From NCBI GenBank assembly GCA_016617855.1, contig JAECUM010001794.1, positions 83,569 to 147,568 of the forward strand: a DNA stretch of 64,000 bases, in the 5' to 3' direction. Below the pieces are notes generated by a model. The model made no database searches. It had not been told where the DNA came from and was given only the letters and a program-made list of their open reading frames with translations. This stretch comes from Megalonaias nervosa (lineage: Eukaryota; Mollusca; Bivalvia; Unionida; Unionidae). A program made the position numbers and the translations under genes. Of the stretch, positions 13,501 to 26,855 are shown in pieces (position 1 is the first letter of the stretch; each line of letters opens with the position of its first letter).

Positions 13501-16500
13501 TATAAATTGTATGGGTTGCACTACCAGGCAAAGTGGGTGACTAAGTCGCCTGTAAAATGTAAACTTTGCCTTCTTCTGTTTGGAAAACTAGAACGAATTC
13601 ACCCTGCTATAGCTTTTATACATACAATGACAGTAGTTTACTACTTTGAGATCCTTTGTAGTGTACTATTTGATAATAAAAATAAACCTACTTCTGTTTC
13701 AAAATTTAAACATCAGAATGTAAATAGTAATTGTTGTAAGAATAGGTGAAGAGCACTTTCTTTTTTATTTTGTTAAAATGAAGATTTTAAATTACATGTT
13801 TGCGTTTTCTTTATAAAATCAATTTGAAACCGTATGCAAACCTGTAATGACAGACATCGCTGTGTCTATGACATATCACATCATTAGACTGTCTGTTTTC
13901 ATAAATAATTGGGCATAAAGATTATGGAAGATATATTATTCAATGAAAACAAAGTCTAAATATTATGTGATAGCAGATTTAGCCTAAATATTTAATCATG
14001 TAGGTAAGAAACATATGGAATAATGCTATGTTGTAGAATTTGAAAAACTGCTGTTAAGGTTAAGGTTGTTTTCTGACATTCATTTTTCTGAAAATACAAA
14101 AAAGTGAAACAGATACTATTTAACCAATTTATGTTGTTACTGCCAGTGTGTAGGCAAATAATAAAACCATAAATCTGCAGTCCTATCAATGGATTGTTGT
14201 AACAAAGCTAGAAAGTAAGTGGTTATATTAAGAAAATCCCTCTTTCTAAAAACAGATGCAGTCACATGGTGTGTTCTTGGTTGTGTTGATTCAGTTCGAA
14301 AGAAGGTTCTAGTTGAGTCATATATCGACTTTAATGCTTTAGTGTGTTGTCTATGAATAGTTATGGTAATGTTTAATCGGCAACAATGAAATCATAACAA
14401 ACAGTATGGTATGAAGTCATTTGTGCATTTGCTCCTATGTATACATTACATGGGGTTGTGTCTAAGTATTTTCGAAATTTTAAGTATTTTAGAAATCTTT
14501 TTGACTGCAATTTTATACAAAACTTTCAGGAAAAAAAAAGAAAAAACATTAAGAGACTTTATAGCAACAGCAGCATCAGATCAACAATGAGGACCAAAAA
14601 GTTTCCTTTGACATGAAGTACTTAGTTCAGAAGTCACCCTAAGCAAGTTGGCATGCCACTGAGCGTGTATTAAAGTGAAGAGGTGCATAAAAAATCAATA
14701 TTGTATATTGCAAATGAAAATAATTCAGCAAAATACAAAGCTAGGACTATATCAATATTTTAAAGCACATGTACTAATACATTACACACCCAGTATACTA
14801 AATAATGTATTGTACATAAATATTTCTAGGTTTAGATTACATCAGAATTACCATTGGCAGTCAAATTTGTCAAGAAAGTAGAAGTTGAATACAAAATATT
14901 ATTAACAAATGTGGTGTGGCTACTTCCAGCACCAAACCTGTCAATCGCTGGCTCCCAAATATTTTATGAATTTTAAATAGAGAAATAAAATCTTTGACTG
15001 TCCTTGTTACATGAGTTACATTTTCTACCCTAATCAAGTTTTAATACCAATTTTATGGAACATGAAACAATGGCATATCTTTTGTTGTTTTGTGCTAATT
15101 GCAATGGTCACTAACATCTTAAAGAATATTAAGAAAATATTTCACATGAGAATATTTGTAAATTCCTAATGTAATGTCTGAATGTTACTTGATGGATTAT
15201 GAGTACATGATAAATGGACACAATTTATATACATTTAAACCATAAAGATGCTGCTGCTGCTTTTATTCATTTATATATGTAGTTGTAATAGATTTATGCT
15301 AATTATTATCCAGATAATAAAAGAAATCATCAATTAAATATCCAATCTGTCCATTCTGTTACACAAGTTAGAAGTTAATGACAACAATGCTCTGACAAGA
15401 TTTGGAAATGAAACCTGACAGTTATCTTCCACCTGTTATTTTATATTAGATGGGATACTAGACCATTGATCCATAACAAATTTGATGTAAAATGACGCAT
15501 TTAAAATTTGGGGTATTTGTCAAACATGATTGGCCAAAGAGCATATTGTTAGTCATATGGATCCAAAGGCCACTCAAACTGACACTTTCATTTAAATTTT
15601 GATTAAAGCCTCTTAAAGTGGTATATTTATAAGCTATTAAAAGTTGTTCTATTTGTAGTGACAGTAGCCATATTTAATGGGATATTGGTATCATTTGTAC
15701 AGATGTAAAAGCCCTTCATGTCAAAGCTTTTTGAAAAATTTGGTCAAAGAACAAGTTTTGATAAAAGCCAATTTTGGTCCCCAATCAGATTCTTATGAAA
15801 CTTATATTGATAAAAGAGGTCCCTCTCTCTTTCCAAAACATGTATTTAATAATTATCCAGGATTGCTTTTAATAAAGAAAATTGACTATTTAAAAGCCAA
15901 TGGTGTTATACTCTGTTATTGAACAGATTTTCACAGATCATAGACAGTACGGCTAACATGCCCTTTTGAAGCTGAGTGCCAAAAAAAGATATATCTAAAA
16001 TTCTGCATTTGCACAGTATGCCTAATAGTTAATGATGGAATGTAGAAATATGTCTTTTGTTTTGAAACATTGTCTAAATCGTGCATTTTATTTACGCTAA
16101 GTATGCTCGATTCCCTCCGACACCTATTTGTTTTCATTTTAAGAGTTATGCTTAGATCTATGTTTAACAATGATTAAGCATACCAAAATCTTGATTTGAC
16201 CGCCACAGAATAACAATTTGTGTATTTCCATACCATAATTAAACACCGAAAAGCTGCACAAATCATTTGTGTAACAGCAAAAACCGTATGTTGCTACAGT
16301 GTACAATTAAGAATCTAAACCAAATGTTCAAAACATCAGTGATCAAAGCAGCTTTGTGCATGCATCATGGCCGGGGGGGGGGAAGAACCTTACATTATAC
16401 TTTATTTTATTACCAATTCAATATATTTACTCCTTATATTGATCAACGATCACAAAATTAGATCATTTTTACAATTTGTATTAGAACGAGAGAAAGAGAC

Positions 16501-17169
16501 ATAGTATATTAGCTGTAAGGTATACAGCATGCAATACATGTTTTCTGTATAGTAGATTTTTTTCAGACTGAGGATATAATTTTGATATATTCATTGTGAA
16601 AATAATAAGTAGACAGACACTTGTTTCCCATTTTATATGATATAGGCTTCCAGAACGAAAGGAATGATAAAATAAAAATAAAACAGTAGACAGATTATTA
16701 CAAATGTATTTGTTCCATGTACCCTACCTACCTCTCATCCCACAATTATTTCATCAATGTCATTAGTGTCACTTAATCAATTAAAGTCATCAAAAAACTT
16801 GAAAAAAATATTCTTGGTCTGATGTACAGAAGTAAAAAGAACCAATTATATCCATTGCATTAACTGAAACAAAATCTTGAGGTAAAAGACAGAAAAAATT
16901 AGAGGCTTGAACAAAAATCCCAACACTCCCCCAATTATACATAAACCAAGCCTTGAATAAAAGTACACCAGTTGTTTGTTTAATGTTCAATTTAATGATG
17001 AAACAATGACATACGTCAAGGTCATAACATATATAAAATTTCATGGCGAGCCAAAATTGTGTGCTGTACTGAAGCATTCCCCATATTCACAGAACTCTGA
17101 GAATGAAACTCAACCTCAAATATAGACAAAGTACAAGGATTATACTTATGTAATTGAAATTTCAACATC

Positions 17170-18240
17170 ATTATCAGCAATCCCTTAACCCAAGAAGTCG
17201 TTGAGGCACCACAGTTGACTTTACAACCAATTCTCTCCATCTATCCCTGTTCTCTACTGCCCTTTGCGAATCTCCAAATCCTATGCCTGTCCACTCCTTA
17301 ATGTTGTCTTCCCACCTCTTTTTCTGTCTGCCTCTTCTTCTGCACCCTCGCACTGTGCCTTGCAAGATTGTTTTTGTCATTCCAGATGATCCTAAGACGT
17401 GACCGCACCACTTCAGTTTGCACTTTTTTACAGTGGTCAAGTGGTTTTCATAGGATCTGATGGCTCATTGGATCCTGTTGTGGACTTCTTTTTTGGTTAC
17501 ATGGTCAATGTATGAGATGCCCAAGATCTTGCGGTAGCATCTCATTTCAAAGGTTTGAATCCTTCTTTGTAGATCTGATGTGAGCGTCCATGTTTCACAA
17601 GCATACAGAAAGATGGATATGACAATTGAGTGCATCAGCCTTATTTTTGGAACCAAAAGCAATGTTGGTATCTTTCCATATTGGCCTCAACCTTGTTATT
17701 GCTGCTGTTGTCTGGGCTATCCTGCAAAGTAGTTCTGGTTTGAAGCCCTCATCTGTGATAATTGATCCCAAGTACTTGAAGCTTGTGACTCTTTCCAGCT
17801 TCTGTCCACTGACCTTTATTTCTGCACTGATGCATTGGTGTTGTTTGTCATCAGTTTGGTTTTTTCGGCGCTAATCTCCATACCATATGCTGTGGAGGTT
17901 GTGTCGAGGCGCTCAACCAAGTCAGCCAGTTCTTTTTCATCTCCTGCTAAACTATCAATACCATCTGCGAAGTGAAGGTTGGTGATTGTTCTTCCTCCGA
18001 TGCTGACAGTGCCCTTGTGGTCATGCAAGGCATCCTCCATGATCCTTTCCAGGAAAATGTTGAAAAGTGTAGGTGATGGTATACATCCCTGTCTGACTCC
18101 AACTGTTGTTCGAAACCAATCTCCTCTGCTGCCATTGATGAGAACAGCACTGGTTGCTTTGTCATAGACATGCTCAACAACCTGCACGTGTTGAAATTTA
18201 ACACGCTTAAAGAAGCTGAGAAGATCCTGGAAGTTTTATG
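17170..18240 (-). mobile_element. RTE-like non-LTR retrotransposon relic, 3' half of reverse transcriptase
   Basis: Three frame-broken minus-strand blocks give the C-terminal half of an endonuclease/reverse-transcriptase polyprotein. 18187-17816 has the core palm region with VGVRQGC and, at the catalytic site, FADGID in place of the usual FADDID. 17815-17663 continues with an LGSII-type thumb segment. 17662-17174 carries the terminal domain, including SIFLYACETWTL, EMRCYRKILGISY, GRQKKRWEDNIKEWTG and ending near VVPQRLLGLRD. The element is 5'-truncated (no endonuclease) and has stops or frameshifts between blocks, so it is inactive. It lies in the 10.8-kb intron in the same orientation as the host gene. 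Confidence 0.9.
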
Positions 18241-18947
18241 AGTCTATTTTTATTTCATTTAAAGTTGTTGAACATTTTGAGGCCTCAAGCTTGAGCTAGA
18301 GTTTCATGCTAAACAATTTTAAGAGAATATTGGACCAAGTATTTCACATGAACAAATTTTTACTCCAGTCTGCCGACTATTATGGAAGACTGCAAAGTAC
18401 TGCATTTCAAACTTTCGGATGAAACATTCGAATCGTAACATTAACTCAAATACAAGCCATCTGCATTTTTGGGTCAAACAAAGTTATCGAAAACTTAAGA
18501 TAGTGTGTGGAAACCAGTTTTCTTCTTTTGAGTCACTGTGACCATAAAATCTTACCTTTTGATCCCCAAATCAATAGTCTGTCTTATCTCAAATGTAAGC
18601 CATTTCTAAAATTTAGTTAAGTATCTGTGTAAAAACTAAGTTACTGTGTGCAAAGAGTTTTCCTTCTTTCAGTCCCTCTGACCTTTTGGACCCCCAAAAT
18701 TAACATGTTTCTCCCTTGTCCCATAAAGCATACTACTAGTTTGTTAATGGTAGATGGTGGGGAGTTAAAGCTGCTATGTGGAAATGAAATAGACAACAGA
18801 TGGATAAAATCATTACATGATAATCTATGCTTGATGACAGGCATACACAAAATTTTACATTACATAATGAAAGAAAAAATAACCAGTAGTTTTTATAATG
18901 TATGGTATGACATGCATTCATGTTACAAAAATGCATCACATGCTTAC

Positions 18948-19076
18948 TTCTGTGTTAATCCTGTTTGTTTGGTCAATTTACTAGGGTCCATTTTACAACT
19001 TATGCTCAAGCCTTCCTTTAATCGTTTATTAATGTCTTCTTCCACCAGCTTTTGTTGCTGTTGAACCAACTGAGCC
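18948..19076 (-). CDS. BUB1B: BUB1/BUBR1 (MadBub) exon, end of coiled coil
   Basis: 129-bp exon. The acceptor is GTCACTTTCAG|GG and the donor is GTAAGC; phase 2 in, phase 2 out. The first base completes an Arg codon. The peptide begins RAQLVQQQQKLVEEDINKRL and ends KLTKQTGLTQ. The first half continues the amphipathic Gln-rich helix of the preceding exon. The second half is less helical and resembles the linker before the BUB1 middle region. No catalytic or named motif is present. Support is splice-site quality, phase fit with both neighbours and continuation of composition. Confidence 0.82.
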
Positions 19077-19230
19077 CTGAAAGTGACATTTATACAGGAA
19101 TTAACTGCCAGAATGTTATATATTGAAAACAAATTTCAGTGTCTACTACCCCTTTTAAACAGAAGAACTCTAAGAGACCCAATATTCAAATTCTAATTAT
19201 TTGAATTTTCATGTCATATGGGTATCATTT

Positions 19231-19430
19231 ACCATGTATACTTGCTTATAAGTCAAGTCAAATTGAAGTCAACAAAGATCCAGATCTGCCAGCATATTAT
19301 GCTATGTTGTTTGTTGTACTGATTACTTCCAGCAAACTGCACAGACACAGATCTGCCAGTGCATTAAACCAAGGCAGATCTGGGTCTATGCAGTTTGCAG
19401 TTGGATTCATCCTATAAATATATAAGGTAC
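19231..19430. repeat. Short MITE-like repeat (CAGATCTGGGTCTATGCA family)
   Basis: Starts ACCATGTATACTTGCTTATA and ends CCTATAAATATATAAGGT. The interior has AGATCTGCCAG twice and CAGATCTGGGTCTATGCAGT once. Homologous to the copies at 7397, 57255 and 59590. Confidence 0.7.
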
Positions 19431-20849
19431 TGATGCAAGCCTAGGAATACATTGGAAGATCTGATACTAATCATGTCACACAAACACATGACAATTATTT
19501 CTAATGAAAAATTAGTGCATGAGATGCCACACTTATATTTAAACAAGTGTCTTTCTTATACTATAGGTTCAAGATAAGATTATTTTGGCCAGAATTGAGC
19601 TGCATTTGCAGAGGCAATGCCAATGACCTATAAAACCAGATGTGTCCTATACAAGCAATTAAGGACTTATAACAAAGCCAACAAGCAATCAAAGACCTGC
19701 AACAAAGCCAACATAACAACACACATCTAAACTCAACTTTGTATCCTGTTACAGTACTAGCATTTTCATTTAATGCAAAAAACAAAATCTAGCATTTTAT
19801 GACTACCGGCAGTGTAATATATTGAATAATGCCCATACATGTCAAGCAAACAAAAGGCTTAATATAGTGATTGAAATAACGTCTATCTGACTGTATCTAC
19901 TTCGTATGACAAAGCTATCCAGTGCCAAGTATATGTCCTCTTTTACAATGGTGTGCATGGAAACAAGCCTTGTTATACATGTAATATGAATTCAGATACA
20001 GCATGATTGTGGCAAGGCTATCAAAATTTCTGAATAATTTCACCATTTTTAAAAATATTATCAAGTTTTCGTGTCAAAATGACAAGAGTTTGATTTAATA
20101 ATTTGGCAAAATGTGTTGTATTCTTGAAGAAAAAAGTCTTATCACTTCAGTTGTATCCATGATCAATCACTGACTTTGATCTTAGTTTAATTTTGAAAGA
20201 CATAAGCTCTTTAAAAGACTTATAACAGTTAATTATTACTGAACCATAAAGAATTAAGCCATCAAATCTTCTTTCCATTTATCTTCAATGCATCCAGTGA
20301 ACAACTGTAGCTTAATCCAATCAACAGCCAACAGACTTTTTCAGTCAAATGATTTGCATAACCACACTCCAAACAATTAAGTGTACAAAAAAAATCAAGT
20401 GATTTATATACCTAATTAAGTAATTGTTAATTATCAAAGTCAATCTCACTGCTAAAGGCTTTTGATATTTTGGAGAACTGCTTTATAAAAACATTAAAAA
20501 AGGAAAGCTGTCTTCATGTGCATGTGGCTTGATGGTACTGTCCGACAGTCATCACACAATCAAATGACCATAAATATCTTGCAATCCCATCAACAATCAT
20601 ACATGCTGAAGTCATTGAAACAATTATGTATCAAAGTGTTCATTAGTGTTTGCAATGGATAATGGTACACAGAAGTGTAAAACCTTTATTGTTAGAAGAA
20701 AAGTTTGAAACCCAAGACAGGATTCAGTCTGGTGCTCAATGCATGTAGCTTGAGATTTAAGTGTTTATTATTCTACCATCCAAAAATAAAAGGAAGCAGC
20801 CAAACTAAGAGATAGTGATGGAGATGCATGAAAGTGAGGGACTGAAGAG

Positions 20850-21900
20850 AAAAAAGTCAGACTGGTGGGAGATGCCCAACTAGATGCAGCATCACTCATT
20901 TTCTGCCCTCACAGAATGGGGAGGGTGCAGCTCCTCCCGACAAGGGGTGCACAGCTTACTCTCCACAAATTTATGACCTCATTTGGAAGGGGGCCCACTG
21001 ACAGAAAACCCCTGAAAATTCTAACGAAGATAAAAAAGAAACTCTCTTCCTTCCTTTAAGAAAGGTTAAGTTAAGTGATGTCCCAGACCTTGTCCAACCA
21101 GGATAGGCATGTGGAGTGGGCATCCCACCCACACCCTGTTTAGTCATTGCTGAAAGTCAATGCTGAAAAAAGTATTTATTACTTGTATATAAGTAAATGT
21201 ATTTGCATGGGCTAAGTCTACTCTAGTATGACAACAGCAAGAACTCACCTTTCCAAGGCGTTGTCTCAGAGATGTGACACAATCACCGATGATGGTATGC
21301 AAAAAGGAAGCAATTCCAAGATGCTAAGGGACATGGGAATGTAGGCGATTGTGCTGCCATTTTTGACCACACCAGGTTGCAATGAACTCTTGGGATGAGA
21401 GGTTCCTTAAGTAGAAGCCAGTAAAGCTCATCACTGACGTGTACCACATGGCTTTGATCATGGGAACAGGGAAGCAGGTTTGCTCAAACACATGGTTTGT
21501 ACATGTCTTGTGGATGACCTTGGGATAATGGTCCCAGGAAGAATGCAGATTTAAGACCTATCATTGGTTCCCAAGAAAAACAAGAGGCTCTTCTAGTCAA
21601 CAAAACTGAGGCCATCAAAAGAAATACAGAAAAACCATTTCAAGAGCTGATCATAGTTCTGGTTGATCAATATGGCATGTACTCATTTATTCTGCCTATT
21701 TAGCCAGGGAAATTAGCAAGCAGGTCTAATATGAGTGGTGAGTCAATGAAGTTCTAGACAAAGGGCCAAAGCTTTCATTCTGAAGGAAACAACTGTTAGA
21801 TGACTGGAGAAGTCCTTAATTTGGCCCATCTCAGAGATTGTGAAGCATTAGGCCTTGAGAGTGACAGGACGTAGCTTCCTTTCCTAGGACTACCATAAGA
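20850..21900 (-). mobile_element. DIRS-like tyrosine recombinase relic
   Basis: Minus-strand translation around 21350-21480 gives MWYTSVMSFTGFYLRNLSSQ, like the C-terminal end of DIRS/Crypton-type tyrosine recombinases, in which a W.S...F..FYLRD motif carries the region of the nucleophilic Tyr. The rest is full of stops. Its high-coordinate side abuts the TACCCAATCACATTA repeat at 21947. Assignment is by motif resemblance only. Confidence 0.45.
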
Positions 21901-24900
21901 AAAAAACTTAATTTTAAAGTAAATTATGTTTTTTTGACAGTACTTACCCAATCACATTACATTAGGGCTATTCCAGTAAAACATATATTCCCCCCACCCC
22001 GGGACAGCACTTCAAAAAAAATTCTGTAGGAGGTTGTGTTTCAAACTATTTTGATTCTGACAGCGGAAGGTTGATTAGGAAAATCACTTCTGTTGTGGGT
22101 TGTGTTAGCAAAATGAGAAATCGCTGGTGGGGTTGTCAGAAAAAAAAACACATATATATATTTAAAATCACATCTAACCCCCTCCTAACGGTCTAACATA
22201 AATAAAACATTGGGTCAGAAAATGATGCCAGTACACGCAAGTGCACCTAATTTGTACAAATTCATGTACTTTTAAAACAGTGATATGCATTCTGCAAATT
22301 ACGTCAACGTCACGGATATAAAACGTGCTTTGCGCAATATGTAATTTTTATTCAACTTTTAACTTTAAAAGTGCAATTCGTGACATAATTCACGCTGCCA
22401 GTAGCAGTATCGCAGTGTTTGATGCAACATCCAGATTCAGGAAGGCAAACGTTAAAATAGCTGGATACTTCGGTTCAACATGAATGGCTGTTAAACTAAA
22501 TTTGTTTGGTTCATTGGGCCCTGGAACAAGCATTTTATGGTAGTTTTAACCTTACTTTCATCATGGAAGTTTTACAAATGCATGTTTCAAATAAGGGCCA
22601 CACAGGAAACCAAAACAGCTGAATCACAACAGGGTTTGTCGTCAGACGACGTTTTCAGTCGGCAAATACTGGCTGGTGATAGCTATGATGACAATGAATT
22701 TCATGTATATCAGTCTGTTGGACATTGGGAAAATGTCACTGGAAATACCAGCATGTGATTTTGAGCCCAAAATTGATGTTGAGTGCGAGTCCTATGTACG
22801 TGTTGGATGGACAGGATGCCGGTTATATTTATTCAAGATAAAAATGTCTGAACAAGCAGACTATGGGAATGTTGGACTTAAAACTCGAATACAGCATTAT
22901 GGAAGAGAAAAAAATCTGGCATAAGAGGCAGCAAAGAACTGATTCAAGGAAGTGAATCTTTGCCAGAGTTCATGTTAGTGAAAACTTTTCTTTTTGGAAC
23001 AGAGATATCAAAGAGAGAAGACCCATGAGGCCATACCTGTGGGATGTTGAAAATTGCACAACCATAAAGAACTGTAACTTGTTCAAGCTAGTTATGCATA
23101 TGCGTTTCAGACAGCAGGCAATGAAATGGAGTTCTCAGCACAGAATAATATTCGTACACAGAGGAGGAGGATCATATTAAATTCAGAAACAACAGATTAA
23201 TGCTCATAGAGAACATCAGAGAATCCCCATACAACATAATTAAGTGTGTGTAGATCTCTAGTTGGCAGAACCACTATGGCAACAAAAGAATAACGAGACT
23301 AACTTTCATATCATGCAGATGTATTATCAAATAAAGTACATGTTCTCAATGTGCAAAAATTGAATGACATTAAACATAAGAAACTGACTGAAATGTGTAA
23401 ACTCAAAGCAAGATGGATAAAATTTGTCCTGTTTGTGTTTGGTTATTCCTATGTATATTTTGAGGATGTTGATATTTTCTGCAGACCTTCTGGCACTTAG
23501 TTCTAAGCCATCATTTGGTATTTGTATTACAAATTGGATTACTATTATCTAGTTCACATTCTGAAGCAGTGTCATTAACTAAACATGAATTGATAAAAAA
23601 TACTTTATGTCATTCTGATATATGGATTCTTTACTACACTATTAATCTGTTCATCCTGAATCTTTTTTACCATCTCCTTTAGTTTTACTGGTACCAATAC
23701 TTTTAATAAAATTGCAACTTCTATTTTCTCACAATCTAAATATTTGTGATCATGTATTATCGTCAAAAGGTAAAATGTGCTTAGTTTTGTTGTAAAATCT
23801 AAAACTATTAAATAGCAAGGGACTAAAGTAAAAAGTGGGTCAACTTCATGTGACAAAAATTATTGCCATATTACAGAGTGTTGTTAGAAACAACAGAATA
23901 GTTGTACGAGATGTATTTTGCAAAGTTACAGAATCAACACTCGTATTTTAACCACATATTCCATTTAAATAATATCATTATTTCTGCATATTCCTATCAG
24001 TTTTTCCCAAGTGGTATTAATTTCCTGATCTGATGTTGTTCATTTCTTGTGCAATTTTTACATGTCAAGAATTCTCAGTATCATTAAAAAACAATGTAAT
24101 CTGCACCAAACTGAGTTGTTTGAGAAGAAATTCATTTTTTAACCCAAAAATCACTGAAGCTATGAGTTCTGGTATTAAAGTCTCACATTAAATAACATTT
24201 AAAGTTGCCACGATAGTAATTTAGGATGCAACTGTTCTAATTTCACCTTTGGTATATTCAGATCTTGAATGTGATGGAGGAACATGGCTCCAAAATAAAC
24301 ACATCAGTTTTAGAACCTGTTCATTGACCATCAATCAAGTATATAATCCGAGTCCAACTGAATTGTTAGAAAAAGTTTAATTCTTTTGACATACATTGTA
24401 ATCAGCTGTCAAATATGGAGTAAGCCAATGGTCTTTCTGCCATCCCAACCAAGACCCCACCACAACCACATGACCATGCCCAATGACATCACAGTAATAA
24501 TTGCTATACAACTAGAGATGACATCTCTTTTGAGTATTTTGATTTCAGTAGAGCCTTAACAGAGTGGAACAGTAAGAAAGAGTGACAGATTTAAGTGTTA
24601 GGGAGATATTTAACAATGGCTATTCCTCCCGCCACCACTTCCTCATTGGAGATCACACACACACAAAACTTAAGATTAAATCCTGAAATCCTGGCAGCAT
24701 CCCTGCTGGGGAGATAACTTGACCATTTTATTTGATTGTATCGGTCTGGTTATCCCATCTTATTTCTATTACTTGAACATTATCTTACAGTGTGTCCAGT
24801 CAGCATGATTGAAAAAGGCATACAACCGTTGTGAGTTGTTGAAGGACTCACATTACTACAGATATGAAAGAACAAGAACCATACTATAAATCAGTGAAGA

Positions 24901-26313
24901 TAAAATAGAGTATACATGGTTTGACTGTCCCTGATTGGTTGATAATGAAAGTAAGACTTTAGTAAAAAGAATCTTTTGAGAGCTTGTCCTACTTGTAACT
25001 GAAAAAAGTCATGGACATTGTTTTATTAACATAATTTCCGTCCCTTTACAGACCTGAGTTTGGAAGACTCATTACTGAAATCAGCAGCCGACTCTTTGGT
25101 GTAGTATTGAAAGCACACATTTCAAATTTGTGTAGATCCAGAAAATGGTGCAGCTGTTATAGTTTTCTTTTCATAAAAGCTGTCGTTATAGATGTGTCTA
25201 TACTGATACAAATTTGATCATGAGCACTCAAAATTTTAAGTTACTGAATTTTAATATCATGGTGTTTGCACAGGTTTACAATGGGAACTGAATTAGTACA
25301 GCGAGTCTTGAACACTTGAGTTTTGTGCAGAAACATGGAATCCAAGCAGAATACATCCAGAAATGTAGAGGTTTTCTATCTTGGATTTAGTCTCCCCGTT
25401 GCATTTCACATTGATATGCATATTCACAAACAATTAGTAGTAGGAAAAGTAAGTGACAAATTTAGATACATATCATAAACGTGACAAACAGTACGTAGGG
25501 GGACAAGATCATAAGAACAGGCTGGAATGGAAAAGTATAATAACAACAATGAGTAGAAAGTGTGCCTCTTTCTTGATGTGTGCAACATTATTTTCTCAGC
25601 TTCAGTAAGAAATTACATCAAAGGGATGACAATAAAGGACGTGCAGTTAACTAAACCACGTGAATTTAGCTACTCAAATCAATTTTAACCTTCTGGTTAT
25701 ATCTGTTCTGGTCTGTTTCTGTCCATTCTGGTGATTATGTCCACTGAATCAGTAAGGTTGAAAAAATTGGCAAGTTCAAAGATTGAAAAATCTTTTGGCA
25801 GATTATGATTATACACTGTACTTCTGCCTGAGAGATGTGAATAATTTCATTTCTTGGTTTGTTGATTCTGGTTGTTGCTCAGTACAAATGCATCATTGAA
25901 AAACACTGATGCATTCTCATACTTTGTTACAAATATTTATTACAGATGCACATCTCCAGATATCGGTGAATATAGCTTGAATAAGTTAAAACAGTTCTGG
26001 TTGGAACAATGGGCATTGTTGGAGAAACTTTAAGTGAGCTAAAATGTAAACTTTTTGGCAGCGTGTGATGCAGGATTGCTCAAGACTTCTCCATCTCATA
26101 TGCTCACCATGAAAAATCCATTCGTACCAACTGATGATGGCTTTTAGGTAACTGTCAGACAGGCAAAACTGACAATATTCAAAGGTCTACAAAAATTACT
26201 GGAGTCAAAATTTATAAACTCATACAGCTGTGGCAAAAATGATGGACTAGTACCTTTGCTGCTGTTGCCACAGTTGATTAGTTGGTTGATTTACTTTGGT
26301 TTGGTTTGTTTTT

Positions 26314-26468
26314 GGGGGGGGGGGGCTTAACAGTATATTAGGTGGAGAAGAACCCCGAAAGACCACTAACCCAAATTGATTGATCTGTGACAAAAACTGA
26401 CTCTGTGACATGTGCAAGTTATCTGTAAAAGCAAGCGCCTTAGTACACTAGGCCACATGGAGCCTCTG
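26314..26468 (-). mobile_element. Truncated conserved-core SINE
   Basis: Reverse complement begins GGCTCCATGTGGCCTAGTG (tRNA-like A box, then CTAAGGCGC) and ends with a CTTCTCCACCTAATATACTG core and TTAAGCC before a long poly-C (poly-G on the plus strand at 26314-26325). The central part is deleted. Nested in the 5.8-kb element. Confidence 0.65.
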
Positions 26469-26531
26469 TTGATTTGATGTTTATCACCAACAGGCGAAGT
26501 CATTTAGGCATGAGATCTCCGGTTTCGGTAG

Positions 26532-26855
26532 ATCATTATGGCCTTTACACCATTTTCAGATAAAGAGAATCTATATATGGCAGCCAGTTTTACTGCTGAA
26601 GAAAATCCAAGTACTTTTGAAACACCAAACACCACTTATGTAGAACCACTGACCTTCCACAAGTAACTGGCAACATTCTCATTTACACATTGGAGGCAAG
26701 TAATCACATGACAAGCATCTTGTACCACTCTGCCATGGAAGCCCCTCAGACCATAGGTATAAGTCTCATATGAAAAAACAGAAATGGGAGATAGAACCTG
26801 TGACAACTGGATTAAAAGTGCAGAATGTTACTGCTAGGCCATCAGTGATGATGAT
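26532..26855 (-). mobile_element. Older conserved-core SINE(s), two tRNA-like heads
   Basis: Reverse complement of 26745-26532 runs GGGGCTTCCATGGCAGAGTG, then a diverged core (GTTGCCAGTTACTTGTGGAA, AAAACTGGCTGCCATATATA) and a GGTGTAAAGGCC 3' end, the same layout as the SINE at 5915-6150. Immediately upstream (26855-26760) is another tRNA-like head with TGGCCTAGCAGTAAC (A box) and CACAGGTTCTATCTCCC (B box). Likely one SINE beside the head of another. Confidence 0.6.

Larger units (their letters stand above)
8174..18947 (-). other. Intron of MadBub gene (10.8 kb)
   Basis: Holds a degenerate inverted-end element (9291-10515) and an RTE-like LINE relic (about 17170-18240). The stretches 10516-17160 and 18241-18947 are AT-rich with only short open frames; I see nothing identifiable in them. 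A 162-codon minus-strand frame at 8400-8888 is not needed to join the flanking exons and was not accepted as an exon. Confidence 0.75.
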
